60,000 bases of DNA. Origin: Tubiluchus corallicola (taxonomy: Eukaryota; Priapulida; Priapulimorpha; Priapulimorphida; Tubiluchidae). Shown one piece after another: positions 45,975-57,394 of the stretch. The translations under genes were made by a program, and so were the position numbers. Location: contig JAQGDQ010000371.1 in the NCBI GenBank assembly GCA_030141605.1, positions 64,001-124,000 on the forward strand. Reading direction: 5' to 3'. The notes under the pieces are model-generated. The model worked only from the letters and a program-made list of their open reading frames with translations, had not been told where the DNA came from and searched no databases. Each line of letters opens with the position of its first letter. Within the stretch, counting starts at the first letter, position 1.

Positions 45975-46190
45975 CAATTTCAATTTCAATTTATTTATCT
46001 CTTTATAGCGTTACAATAAAACATGATTAATAAAAGAATCTCTAATAAATTTTGAAAAATGGTTAAAATATATAGATGTAGAACTAGAGAAAGGATAGCG
46101 AAAAGACTATAAAGTCACCTAGTCTGCTATCCTTTACCGAATATAGATAAAAAGATTTTTTAGACACTGGTGGGCATTAATGTTATCAGT
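45975..46190 (-). mobile_element. Non-LTR retrotransposon 3' end with double stem-loop
   Basis: On the minus strand the element ends AGAGATAAATAAATTG followed by AAATTGAAATTG, an (AAATTG)n microsatellite tail. About 95 bp upstream is a hairpin (46090-46135): a perfect 10-bp outer stem AAAGGATAGC/GCTATCCTTT enclosing a 4-bp inner stem GACT/AGTC. A structurally similar hairpin occurs in the minus-strand fragment at 51313-51470. No reverse-transcriptase coding remains. Confidence 0.65.
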
Positions 46191-46984
46191 TTAACTTAGG
46201 AAACATTAGTAATTTTTAAAGTTATGACATTTTCTAATATACAACCATAATATAAGTGTCTATGCTATAAAAATATACGACTCGTACGGAGACTTACATG
46301 GTAAAAAAGTAGCAAAGTATCAAAAAGTATTAAAATTCACCATATTTCACAAGTCACCATCATGTCATCGTGTATACAAATTTGTAGATATGTAATGTAG
46401 TATTTTAATGTTTTGATTCTTATGATTTTTAACTTACACTAACTGACACAATTACACACATCAGTCTGTCACTGACTGATTATACACTGATTTTATGTAT
46501 GATTAATTTGCTTTTTTACTCTGTACTAGTGCATAATTTTTGCAATAAGGAATTATACATATCTAAACAATACAGCTGCAACAGAAGCCACATATTAAAA
46601 TGCTCAGAGCAATTCAATCTGTTAATGCCCCCGTAAAGCATAATTAATGACGTTATCATTAGACAATAAAGACGTTGCGAAACCTGAACCGAAGTATGAC
46701 AGACGCAATCAAAAAATCGATTTCTAATCGAATTACGTGCAAGTCAAATCAAATCAATTTGGCAGCTAATTATACATGTTCTCGTTCAGTAGGCAGGTGT
46801 TAATGTATCATGCATGAACCAGGTGTTAATACCTGTGTACACGCTGCAATTTGTGTGTACAGGCATCTACTGTTAATCAGACGGTAGTGTCTCTGACTCG
46901 ACAGAAATTAACCATTTTAAAAGCAATAAAACTGGAAAACAACTTGGATTTTCTGGTTAAAGAATTTTTTTGCTATCATAGAAA

Positions 46985-47502
46985 TACCGTATTTTCCCAT
47001 GTATAAGAGACCCTTTTTTGCTCAGAATTTTCACTTTAAAAATAGGGGGTCTCTTATACATGGGAGTAAGTCTTTTCAATAAGATACATAAATTGTGACA
47101 CTAATGATTTTAAAGAAATAAGTGCTCTACAACTGTTTTATTTCGAATAATTATAGTTTCCTTTCAATAAATCTTCTCCATGGCTGGGTCCTCAAGGCAT
47201 GGAATGGTGTAAAGCCAGAGGTCATTATTAAATCTTTCAAGAAGTGTGGCATCTCCAATGCCATGGATGGCACAGAGGACAATGCCATTTTTGAGCAGAG
47301 TGACTCCTCTGATGATGAACTGGCTGGAATTGCTGAAGGTCTGACTCCAGTTGATATTTTTGATGAGAGTGATGAGGAATTTAATGATTTCTATGATGAA
47401 TAAAATTATTCATTACCAAAAAACTTTTTTCCAGAATTTTTGCCTAAAAATTGAAGGGGTCTCTTATACACAAGGGTCTCTTATACATGGGAAAATACGG
47501 TA
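46985..47502 (+). mobile_element. pogo/Tigger-type transposon derivative with TA target sites
   Basis: TA at 46985-46986 and 47501-47502 flank inverted ends CCGTATTTTCCCATGTATAA (left) and TTATACATGGGAAAATACGG (right). GGGTCTCTTATACATGGG also recurs internally near 47046-47063, on the left side. The TA duplication and the CCGTATTTTCC termini fit the Tc1/mariner superfamily, pogo branch. Only the C-terminal end of the transposase is retained, so the copy is a 514-bp internally deleted, non-autonomous derivative. Confidence 0.92.
47179..47403 (+). pseudogene. C-terminal remnant of pogo-like transposase
   Basis: Within a 93-codon frame (ATG at 47122) the recognisable part starts at about residue 20. 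WVLKAWNGVKPEVIIKSF is followed by KKCGISNAMDGTEDNAIF, the conserved tail after the DDE domain of pogo/Tigger transposases, then a Glu/Asp/Ser-rich acidic end finishing DEEFNDFYDE. The first ~19 residues look non-coding. All DNA-binding helix-turn-helix domains and the catalytic DDE/D residues are missing, so it cannot be active. The stop at 47401-47403 is probably the original one, and the frame is undamaged, which suggests a fairly young copy. Confidence 0.85.
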
Positions 47503-49275
47503 CTGAGGGCAAATTTAAAGATATTACGAATAAAGATTTATTTTCTTTAATAATTTAAATTATCAAAATTGCAGATCGATCAGGGTCAGGTGGTCACTAA
47601 GCAGCCAGTGTTAATTTACTTATTGGTAAGTCAGTCAGTCAGTCAGTCAATTAATCAACCAAGCAAACAAGCAGCAGGGAGGCTGTCAATTAATCATTTA
47701 CATTACTACAGAAGCAACACGCCTTCATTATTTTTATAAGCACCAATGGTGTACATTATAATTTTTCCTAGAAGCACTTTAAAATCCCAGCAATGTCGTT
47801 ATCTGGTGAATTTAACCGAATCGTCAATCACTCAGTCAGTGGGTCAATTCACCGGTAAATCGACAAACGAATTTTATTTTATTGGGCTGGACTGGCGATT
47901 AGTCAGCTAATAAACTAATATTATGAGCACAGTCAGCAATGAACAATAAAAAACATTTCGTAACTCTTGTAAGTTTTTATCGGGAAGCATTTGATAATCC
48001 AAAACAAACATAATTCATAATCCAATTTTAACAAATTCTTTTACATTTTATCACTGAAGGACTCGCGAAGAACAAATTACAAAATCATCCTATCCTGCAC
48101 AGTAAGCATTAATGGCTGTCGTTTTACACCAGTATAAAAATGAGAGTAGCAGCGATACACGAATATAAAGGCGACTCCGCTAAAAAAACTGGTATTGAAA
48201 TGAATGCAACAGCTACGTATCCCACACTAAGCGGCTCTAATTGCTTTATCATCGCGTCAATTTGGGGAATTCTTCAATGAAAGCAGCTGTGCATTGTGTG
48301 TAATGCCTTGGTCACTTTAAACTGCACAAAACACACGCGGAAACCATAAAGTATTGCAAGACATCGTTCTAAGCCTCTAGCAACTGATGACAATTAGCCC
48401 AGATGAGCAGCATTTAATATGCAATCAAAGTGACATTGCTACGTTCAACGTTAAAAATGTTCAGGACGCAAACAGAAATTTCAGATACCAAAAGTGCAAA
48501 GTGTAAATACACTATAAGAAAAGGAAACATATACAAAAAATAGAAACAATCATGGTAATGAACGAGAAACGTATGTATACAATTTTAGATACAGTATAAG
48601 TTTGTCGTATTAATTCTTACTGCTGGGAATAGTGAAAATGAATAAAAAAATCTGGAATTAAAAAAAGTACCTTTCTTTTTTCCTTTCTAGTGCCCCTACA
48701 GCCTCTTTTTTCTTTTTCCTTGTTTTTTGTGGGATTTTTTACTCAATTTCAATACATTACCATATAAAGAAACCATATATTACCATTATTCATGATTGCT
48801 TCTGTTTTTTTGCGCAATTTTTTGGAATATTGTTATCTTCAAAGTTAAAGAAATTAGTTTTTTACTTATGTTGAAGCGCCGTCTAGTGTGTAACTGGCAG
48901 AAGTACTGCAGCGTCATTCAAGTGGCAATACACGAGCGCTTGCATTTTGGACATGAATAGTAAAATACTGGCGTAACGTTGCGAGTTGACATGACATGAG
49001 AACCGAGACACGATGTCAATTATTCACGGACTGCTCATTTGTTAGGATTCCGGAAACTCGAATGGCGGAATCAAATCACATGAAATAAGCACTCGATTCA
49101 GTGCACAGTTTAGCACAGTGCAACAAACGTTTGTGACAATTTGACCACTGCACGCTGTTTTACCACCATATATATACGATTACTTAAAAAAACATACAGT
49201 TTTTTAGTACAAATCTAAGCAATATGTTTACTATCTCACTAGATGACAGAAACATGCTTTTTGATGGGGCACTTT
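47503..49275. other. Mostly unique DNA
   Basis: A short (CAGT)n run at about 47631-47648. The block 48180-48480 is repeat-free and somewhat CpG-richer (GCTCTAATTGCTTTATCATCG) and may be a regulatory element. No gene recognised. Confidence 0.4.
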
Positions 49276-49348
49276 GCAGTACAGCAGCAACCTAAAGAAT
49301 GTGAAGTATGCAGTACAGCAGCAGCCTAAAGAATGTGAAGTATGCAGT
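49276..49348. repeat. 34-bp tandem duplication
   Basis: GCAGTACAGCAGCAACCTAA starts at 49276 and recurs, with one change, at 49310. A partial third start is at 49344. Young local duplication. Confidence 0.93.
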
Positions 49349-49986
49349 TTATTGTTTCATTTATTTTTCTCTATTATTTATTTAGCATGTATCTAAAAAA
49401 CTTCACAATTTTCAAAATGATTGCATTGGATTTCGAATTGTTTAAGGAGATTATATAAAGTTCAACTTACTCATGTGACACAAACACACATGAATTTTTG
49501 CTCCACCACCGTGCAATACCAATTAAGTATTCATTAATTATACCAATTAATCATTAAGTAATATTATAAGTATTGATAAGAACACAAATCACATTTTGCA
49601 CCTCACAATGAACCTCATGGAGCAAATGAAGCACATTGGTCAGTTATTTGTTAACTGTTTTTTTCTCGCATTAATAAATGCGTCACAAGGCAAGTAAGAT
49701 GCTTTAATAGCAATTCGAGAAGCATGTATTAAGACTTCCATAAAAACTGAACTTATTTCACATTTAATAACAATTTCAATATCACTGAGTACATCTTTAT
49801 GAACCAGTTAAAAAATATGCAAATTATACTTTGAATATTTTTTGTTCAGAAAACACCAAAGCTAAGTTTGGCCAATTAATATTTGCTAAAATCATGAAGT
49901 TTAGGCACTGGTTTCATTCAAATACAATTAATGCACACATAATATATAAACTATGTATAAATGCAAACTTTTGGCTTCTGGAAATT

Positions 49987-50000
49987 GTTGCCAAGGCAAC
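49987..50000. promoter_or_regulatory. X-box-like palindrome
   Basis: GTTGCCAAGGCAAC is a perfect palindrome of the RFX half-site GTTGCC with no spacer. It deviates from the strict consensus at one central position. Confidence 0.3.
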
Positions 50001-50639
50001 ATAATTAAGATTAGATAGTCAAATTACCATCTAGGCCCTTATTTCTTTGGATAAAGTCTGGATCATGTGAGATATTTATGTAGAGTACCGATAACTAACG
50101 CCACAGTTAAAATGCCTTAGACCGAAGACAAAAGATGCTAGACAGCTTTAATTTCATATTCAAGCTGGACTTTGTGAAAGATAACGACGGACATTTTAAG
50201 TAGTATTTGGAATCCTGCCAGACATTCTAAATGTAGTGCAGTAAGCGCTAATAAAAAGAAATTACAGTTTTAAAATAGATAGAGCAGTGTTTGAGAATAG
50301 CAAAAAATGCCTTGTATGCATAGCAGTGATTTAATCCTAATCTTTGCTGCTTGACAACTGCAGCAGCACCCCGCGTTTGATTCACAAGACTCGACAAGAA
50401 AGGGGCTGAACCAACAAACATTACTTGCCTAAACACAGACTGACAAATTGCTTTTTGATCTCAACGAAGCCCAGCCAAAGCAACTTCATGAGAGAAAGGC
50501 TTCTTCCATTCTAGTTTCTCATCGTGTAACAAAAAGTCGTAACACAACGAAAGGTCAGAGCTGACAATATAATTAAATTAGCAGTGATTTCAATATCGAG
50601 AACAAACAAATGCAAACACCTACCTATAATCATCCGCTG

Positions 50640-50960
50640 GAGGAGGTGTGACGTAACATGAGTAATCTTTACAGCGATGACGTCATTTCACCAGTCGGGC
50701 ATCTGAAAGTGAGAAAACCTTAAACAAGTAGCTGCTGACTATGTAAAGTAGGGTCCCTGAATGTGACTATCAAAACCAGTATCAAACTTTAGTATAATAA
50801 AAGCGGCTTGGAGTACACACACGGCGCGTGCCTGCATGTATTACTGTCATTCTCCATACACATGGCTTCGTCCAATCACAAAGCAGCTTAGACAACAGCC
50901 GGGGCTTCAAACAGACGCGCACAGTCACTTTCTCTAACATGCGCCCCCCTCTCTCTCTCC
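50640..50960. promoter_or_regulatory. Candidate regulatory/promoter block
   Basis: Contains a perfect CRE (50678-50685), a half CRE (GTGACGTAAC at 50648-50657), a CCAATCACA box near 50873 and several CpGs (CACGGCGCGTGCC). No clear TATA box, start codon or exon can be tied to it, so promoter activity is inference. Confidence 0.25.
50678..50685. promoter_or_regulatory. CRE palindrome TGACGTCA
   Basis: Perfect CREB/ATF palindrome in GATGACGTCATTTC. Confidence 0.35.
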
Positions 50961-51312
50961 CGTAACTTCAATATTCTTTATCTGCGCGATGATCAGTATT
51001 TATTGTCACGTTTTTGATACAGAATTCTTAAGATAGAACACGTTTTGTCGTCCTAATGCAGCCAGTCTATTCCATCTGCTGTGTTAAAAGTTTAATGAAG
51101 ACGCTTAGATCAACTTTCATGCCAGACTTTACTCATTCAGTCTAGCTACATTTTCTCTGTTTATGCAGTACAAGTATTATGTCTACATGGTGACCAAGAC
51201 AAAGAGAATGGTAGGGCTAAAACCTCTTACAAGATAGACTGAGCAGATTCCGCTAGGGAGCGCTTCGCTTTTAGTTTAACGTATTGTGAAAAGTGCCATC
51301 GCTTTTAGTTTA

Positions 51313-51470
51313 ACATAGACATAGAAATAGACATAGAACATTTATTTGCTCCAAATAGTTTAACGTCAAAAGTTGTTTAAATATTAAGTAATTATAATCA
51401 TGCAGCAGGGCAAGGAAGGACCATAGGGTCATCTAGCCTCCTGCCCTTTCTTATAAATAGATTAGTATAT
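51313..51470 (-). mobile_element. Non-LTR retrotransposon 3' end with related stem-loop
   Basis: On the minus strand it ends GGAGCAAATAAATGTTCTAT followed by a GTCTATTTCTATGTCTATG tail, that is, AATAAA plus a hexamer microsatellite. Upstream is a hairpin (51407-51449) with outer stem AGGGCA/TGCCCT and inner stem GACC/GGTC. Its sequence aligns with the hairpin at 46090-46135. 5'-truncated, with no coding part. Confidence 0.65.
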
Positions 51471-51867
51471 TAAAAATTAAAGGTGATGCTGCGGATAACA
51501 AAAACAAAAGCAAATAAGAAAAATAATAATAAAAACAGTATAAATGATACAAGTTATCCAAAAAGAACTGAAAACAAAAATAATAAAGTTAGATACCTAA
51601 ATCTAAACAAAACAATACAATTATTCAGTAATGAGGATTATTATATGTAGTAGTTTCAAATGGGGAATTGTGTTTAACGCAATGTAAAAAGCGGTATCTG
51701 TTTTACTACAGATAGATTGGCTGCTTCAGAAATGGCAATTTTAAAAAAAACAAAAACTGAAAAAGCTTACCAATTAATTATCTACAATTTAATTAAAAGA
51801 TTCTTATAAATGATGCAAAAAGCTCACAATTGTCGCATTTTGAAATCAAACTTGTTCGAAAAACAGG

Positions 51868-52105
51868 AAAAATGAAAAAGTCGAGATACAGCCTAGAATT
51901 GAACCAGTGACATCTTGCGTACAAGACAAACGTCAAGACCATGAGACTACAGCTGGTGACAAGAAATGGTCTACCAGGTACAAGGATTGAATTAGAAATT
52001 TTCATTATCGCTGGGGCACGGTAATCTTGTGGTTTATGACGCGTCATGTAAGCGAGAAGTCGCTGGTTCAAATCTAGTCTGTGACCCGACTTTTTCACAT
52101 TTTCT
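51868..52105. mobile_element. Inverted-repeat element made of two tRNA-like arms
   Basis: The left arm, read on the minus strand, contains GTCACTGGTTCAATTCTAGG and ends CTCGACTTTTTCATT. The right arm, on the plus strand, contains GTCGCTGGTTCAAATCTAGT and ends CCGACTTTTTCACATTTTC. Each arm (~95 bp) has a B box (GGTTCAA) and an A-box-like region, and the arms are about 70% identical in inverted orientation. The 28557-28645 element shares the same ends. No target duplication was resolved. Confidence 0.7.
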
Positions 52106-52342
52106 GTCTCTAGAACAACCTTGGTTTCAAAACTCAACAATTGCAGGATTATTTCCATCAAAGATTACTGCTGATGCCCCTTAAAAGCTCATCAACTAAT
52201 TTTATGTAGCCATACGTTAAATACAGGCACAGGTTTTATAGATACTGAACACTAATACCTAAGCGACCACCATGTACTACTGTATTTTAGTAACACGAAA
52301 CACACAAGTAGTATAATGCTCCCTAAACATTGCTGTTTAACC

Positions 52343-52490
52343 ATAGAAATTAGTTTCGAATTTCGCCGAAACATAACGAAGCTCACAACACGTCTACAAA
52401 TATTCATTTCAAATATATATATATTTGAAATGAATATTTGTAGACGTGTTGTGAGCTTCGTTATGTTTCGGCGAAATTCGAAACTAATTT

Positions 52491-52494
<4 letters not shown>
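52343..52494. repeat. Perfect 152-bp palindrome
   Basis: 76-bp arms with no mismatch and no loop; the axis lies between 52418 and 52419 in AAATATATATATATTT. The arms run from ATAGAAATTAGTTTCG inward to GAATATTTG/CAAATATTC and AT-rich sequence. Both strands carry the same frame. The right arm is joined directly to a (TACATA)n tract. It could be a recent fold-back mobile element or the product of template switching; an assembly artefact is also possible. Confidence 0.95.
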
Positions 52495-52573
<79 letters not shown>

Positions 52574-52600
52574 TAGATAGATAGATATAGATACATATTA
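52495..52600. repeat. (ACATAT)n hexanucleotide microsatellite
   Basis: About 13 copies of ACATAT from 52495 to 52572, then GATA-rich sequence to about 52600. The frames through it (Tyr/Ile/Cys or His/Ile repeats) are not genes. Confidence 0.95.
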
Positions 52601-54260
52601 TATCTTGATATTAGTATAAAAAAATCTTTAACAAGTTAAAAAAGGAACCATGTTGACACACACATTTTAATTCTAATTTATAAAACAGATTAACAATTTT
52701 AAATATTTCCACTTAATATCTAAACGAGCTTTAAAAAAAATTTCAACTAAGTTGCCACATAGCATAACCTCAGTGATCTCAGTTAAAAATTAACATCTAT
52801 TATAAATTGGTAATTAAAATAGCTAAATATATTTTTTCGTCCAACAAACACTAATTACGAATTAACAAATTACACAATCATAGATTAAATTTTCTTTAAA
52901 TAAGATTGTGTAAGAAAATTCGTGATAAAAAAACCTGTTCAAAGCATTCTCTGCATTACTTTACTACATCAATTAAATTTTTTCAGCAACGCATTATTTG
53001 TTAGTTCTAGCAACTGGCAAATAAGCCTCTTTCATCCTGTCTGACTTGAGTTAAAAAATGGCAAGTTAGAATTTAGGTTAAGTACACATTTGACTCATTC
53101 AGAGACTTAAAGGCTTACAGGGTTAAGAATAAAGAACAGCTTACTACATTCATTAACTTGGGCACAGGGACTTTTATAAGGGCAAACCAAAATTGACTAA
53201 ACATTCCAGCATCAATTACTACATTTCTAAAGGCAAACTACCAGTATAAACAGTGAAAGTAGTGTATACAGTCAATTATTTAATAAAATAATTATTAAAA
53301 ATTTTTACTACAAATTTTATTAGAGGTGTTACGACATTTGATGCAAAAAAAAATTAAAAAAAACCTAAGATTAAAATAAAAATTAAATCCAGTTTCAAAA
53401 TAAACTTTCACACAACTAAATTCAAAAATTATTTTTCCATTATTAATTAAACTATAAGTAATATAATTAAAATTATCTGGATTAGATAGCTGACCAATGA
53501 AAAGTTTTGCCGAAAAAGACAATGAACAATGAGCAAGGAGAGCACAATGGTGCAGCCCAATTCAACAATGTACTAACCCATCTCAGACAAACAATAGGTG
53601 TTATGTGACGTCACACAATATGAAATTAGCAGCGTCACCAAAAAATGTAAGATCAAAAAACATTTTTAGTTGAATTATTCTTTAAAATATGTGCAAACCT
53701 TTACTAATTTCACTGGTTATTTTTAAAATAACAGAATGTTTTTAAGTATTTAATAATAAGCAAAAATGAAGCGCCCACAAAGTTTCATTTTAATATAAAA
53801 ATTTTACAAATAGTAAAAAAAAATCATAATTATTGTTGCAGGCAGAAATATGCAATAATTTTACATACCTTTTTAGGTAAACTCGCATTATTTGTAACAG
53901 ACTTTCATTTGAAAAATGTCTGATACCACCCAAAAACATTTTTTGGCTTTGTTTTACAAAAATTATAACATACAGATTGATATAACAATAAAATTCCTAT
54001 AAAAATAGAATAAAAAATAAAAATAAAATTTTGGATAATTCTGCTGCTCCACTAATGAGTTAAGATAGTAAGTGACAATGAATAGCAACCGAGACTAAAA
54101 CTGAACAAAACAAAACACTTGTGCAAATAAATTGCTTTACAAAAGCACAATTTTAACAACAGTACCTATAACAGCAGCCCTCTATTATTGACATAAAACT
54201 ATTAGCACAAAAATTACAGCAAAGGCTTTTGTGTCACATTTCACATTATGCAAAGCTGCC
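52601..54260. other. Unique AT-rich DNA
   Basis: No gene recognised. A CRE palindrome at 53606-53613 is listed separately. Confidence 0.4.
53606..53613. promoter_or_regulatory. CRE palindrome TGACGTCA
   Basis: Within the ten-base palindrome GTGACGTCAC. Confidence 0.3.
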
Positions 54261-54640
54261 TTAACCCTTTCACATGCCACTTCAACTCTTTGCTGTAATC
54301 ATTTTTGAGCGTGGTTTGGACAATGCGCAGCAGCCCTGCTGGGCAATGTGTATTTATATAAAGTAAGCCCCATATTTATTCACCCCACATGAATTTAGGG
54401 TTGTGCCCTTTCAATTTTTAAATCCACTTAAAAACACGTTTGCGGCTATGAGCACGCTTAACTCTTTTGAAAAGCAACAAAAGTGTTTAAAATATCCCGC
54501 GACGTTTTTCGATCGATGTCGCGCCGGCTGCTCAGATGTTTTCAGCGCTCGGGCGCTTTTACGGAGCATGCTCAGCGCAAAATTCGAAACTTTTCAACAC
54601 GTGTCGCGAAACGGAAAATGAAAGATTCTGGATTTTTTTA
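54261..54640. other. CpG-richer block with solo piggyBac-like left end
   Basis: TTAACCCTTTCACATGCC near 54261 looks like a piggyBac terminus, but no right end is visible within 1 kb. The CpG-rich part at 54500-54610 (CGATCGATGTCGCGCCGG, CTCGGGCGC) contains most of a 72-codon frame (54403-54621) that I do not recognise. Confidence 0.3.
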
Positions 54641-55149
54641 AATTTTAAAGTTTTGTAAATTTTTTAAATGGGTTTAATGATGTTGTAAGGCATTGTCGAA
54701 CAAGGAAAGATCTAAATTACCAATTATTTTTTGTTTATTTTATAACGGTGAAAATTTTTTGTGATTTGCCTAAAATTTTGATGTGAGTTTTTGAAAAAAT
54801 CAAAACCTGGCAAAAAATTCTGTAGTTTAAGTGGTAAATGCACAAATCATAAAGCACATTGTTTGCATTGAAATAACCCATGGCAGAGTTAAGATTCTTT
54901 ATTTATACATAATGCACATTATTTACAAATGCCTTGTTGCTTTTTCTATTTTATGGCAAATAAAGCGTGCAAACTAGTTGGCATAAGATTTTTTCTTGTT
55001 CAATTTTTTTATGCATTATAGTAAACTGCAGTTTTAAATTTATGCATTTTTGTATGTACTGTTCAGGTTGGCTAAGTTGATGTGTCCAATCAACACACAA
55101 AATTCATGCACAATATTTTCCAAACTTTGCATAATAGGCACGAACTTTC
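54641..55149. other. Unique AT-rich DNA
   Basis: Nothing recognised. Confidence 0.4.
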
Positions 55150-55900
55150 CGCTTAAGCCACCATGGCGCTGCTGGCACACAGCTTAATTCGGACCCTTCA
55201 AAACGGATAAAGCTTATTTGACTACACGAATTTTCCAATACTCAATTTGCTCGCCCGTGGCCCCAGAATGTAGGCAAGAAAAACAAATTTCCATAATCAC
55301 ATCAAACATTTCTGATTTCTGCCCAAATTACATCACATCAGTCCGCCCCAGCAGCTGAAAAATTCCCATCAAAAGAGCTCCCTCCATGAATAGCGGCACA
55401 GACTCCCGCATTAAATTTATCTTCATCATCTTTATTGCAAAGAAAGTAATTGCTCCGAATTATCGCTGCCCTTTCACCTGCTACAAAGCCTCAATGAGAG
55501 CTATGCAGAATGGCTGCACGCCAGTCTGCATGCCTGCAACTTATATCCTGACCGTCCATTATTCCCGGGCAAAAATTGGGATGATTAGGAAGAAGTTCCA
55601 ATCTCAGCACAATGCCATAATGGCCCGGCTAAATATCCCCAGATACGCGAAGTGGTAAACGTGCAGAAAACCCTCCTGTGCCATATATTTCAATACATCT
55701 ACTACTTCATGCAGAGATAATACGAGTTTATGGGTAGTGGAATACACAAGCAGGCACTCATATGACAGCCAATCATAGACAATAAACCCAAATTTAAACG
55801 CAACCCAGTGTTATGAAGCAGCGCACAAGAACCCATAAATTTTATCAACCGCTGAGATCAATACAAATGCATAATAAAAATGCACGAGTCTCTGCCCATC
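55150..55900. other. Candidate conserved non-coding element
   Basis: The longest repeat-free, compositionally balanced stretch in the right half. It carries words typical of developmental enhancers: GCATTAAATTTATC, TTTATTGCAAAG, AGTAATTGCTCCG, CCATTATTCCCGG, GGGATGATTAGG. A 90-codon frame (55386-55658) spans part of it; Cys/Lys-rich in places, no known domain. I favour regulatory DNA over an exon, but cannot exclude coding. Confidence 0.3.
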
Positions 55901-57394
55901 TCTTTCTCCGTGCCACAACTTTTATCAAATCACTGGCGTCCAAAACCGACTAGAGAAAATTCGAAACACATTCGCACACGGTTAACACAACACGGAAAAA
56001 CTCACTCCGACGCGTATGCAAATTTGCTGCATTAAAACAGCGCCTACCTTTGCCAATCTAGCAGCTCGGGTTACTCTCTCTACCAAGTTAGTTTTAACGC
56101 AAGATCGCACCGTTGTGTACAATGTCTGTGTTACGCTGAAGACAGATAAGTCTGGGCTTCAGTGCCTTGCTGTAGACCTATGCATCACTACACCCTCGAC
56201 TTGAGTATATGCAGATCAGCAGCGCATTTGCATGTAGAATTTTTCCCTTAGTAAGCATAGCAACCGCATATCAATATGGACGGCCATGTTGGGCGCCGGA
56301 GGAGGTCTCCTCTTCCACACCACCGTGATTACCTCTCGTCTTATTTTACAGCTAAATGGAGTTTGCATTCGTTCGCACTCCCCACTTTGTCTATTAATAT
56401 TATATCAAAAGCAAACCAGAAAACACAGGCGTCAATATAGCATTAAATATTGAACTTCGGCAACTAGATTCACTAGTAATGCGAATAAAAGCGGGAAGCA
56501 GAACCATTTAGGCGCAGGGGGGTCGGTGTCGATGAAGGTATTAGTTACCCCCCTTTTCCGTATTTCATACACATCTCTGAAATGTACCCATTAAACTAAC
56601 TTTCAATATTTCCAGTTCGAAAATTTCAATTTGCAATACCTCAAGTTTGTACTGTCTTATCCAAGCTTACACCCTCATGTTAGATCCGCCATATATTACC
56701 ATGCGTTTAAAACCACTGAAATCACTGACTGTCCCACAGTTCAAGATTTCGAAGCCAGATTTATCTGTAAAGTTGGCAGGCACTAATCATGCAATCATAT
56801 CCCCATTAGCTAATACATCAATTCTTTACCCTGTCTTGTTTATATACACGTCTGCTGGTGGCAGAATTCATTTTCTAAGTCAGTTTTATTTGCCCGGGTT
56901 AATAGTTACAAGCCTTCGTTTCTTCCTATGAGTTATAGTCTATAAACAGGACAACGTGTGTTGTCTTTGCACGCTGATCATTTGAAAACGTGCTGTATTG
57001 GCTCGTAGAGTAGTTCTGCTTTAGACTGGGCACACAAACATTGGCCAATGCGCACATATGTACGACGGCCACTGCCAAAATCTGATTGGAAAAAGAAAAC
57101 TAACATGCGCGTAGAAAACCTAGTGCACATGTGTTGGCTACTGGCCTTACGCGCCTCTGCCCTCTTAGTAAAGTTCATTGGTTTCTCTATCCAACTTTCA
57201 ACGGATCAAACGTCTCAATGCGCAGCCCTGCAAACTGAAAATATAAGCAAAAAGTTCACACTGTAGCCAAGAAGCCAAATGAACAGTTGAACTGTTGAAA
57301 CAAAACCAAAATTCCAGAACTAAAAATTCCGAAAGTCTCAAAGCATGCTAAATACATGTATGTCCTGACGCAATAAGTTACAATTGGTTACAAG
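55901..57394. other. Unique DNA, nothing firm
   Basis: Frames of 62-94 codons only, none recognised. Confidence 0.4.

Larger units (their letters stand above)
49349..51312. other. Mostly unique DNA
   Basis: No gene recognised. X-box-like and CRE sites are listed separately. A CT-rich run lies at 50947-50960. Confidence 0.4.

Noticed and set aside
54261-54900. Second complete piggyBac MITE
   Set aside because: A good left end TTAACCCTTTCAC exists, but the candidate right end (GGCAGAGTTAAG near 54892) does not match it.
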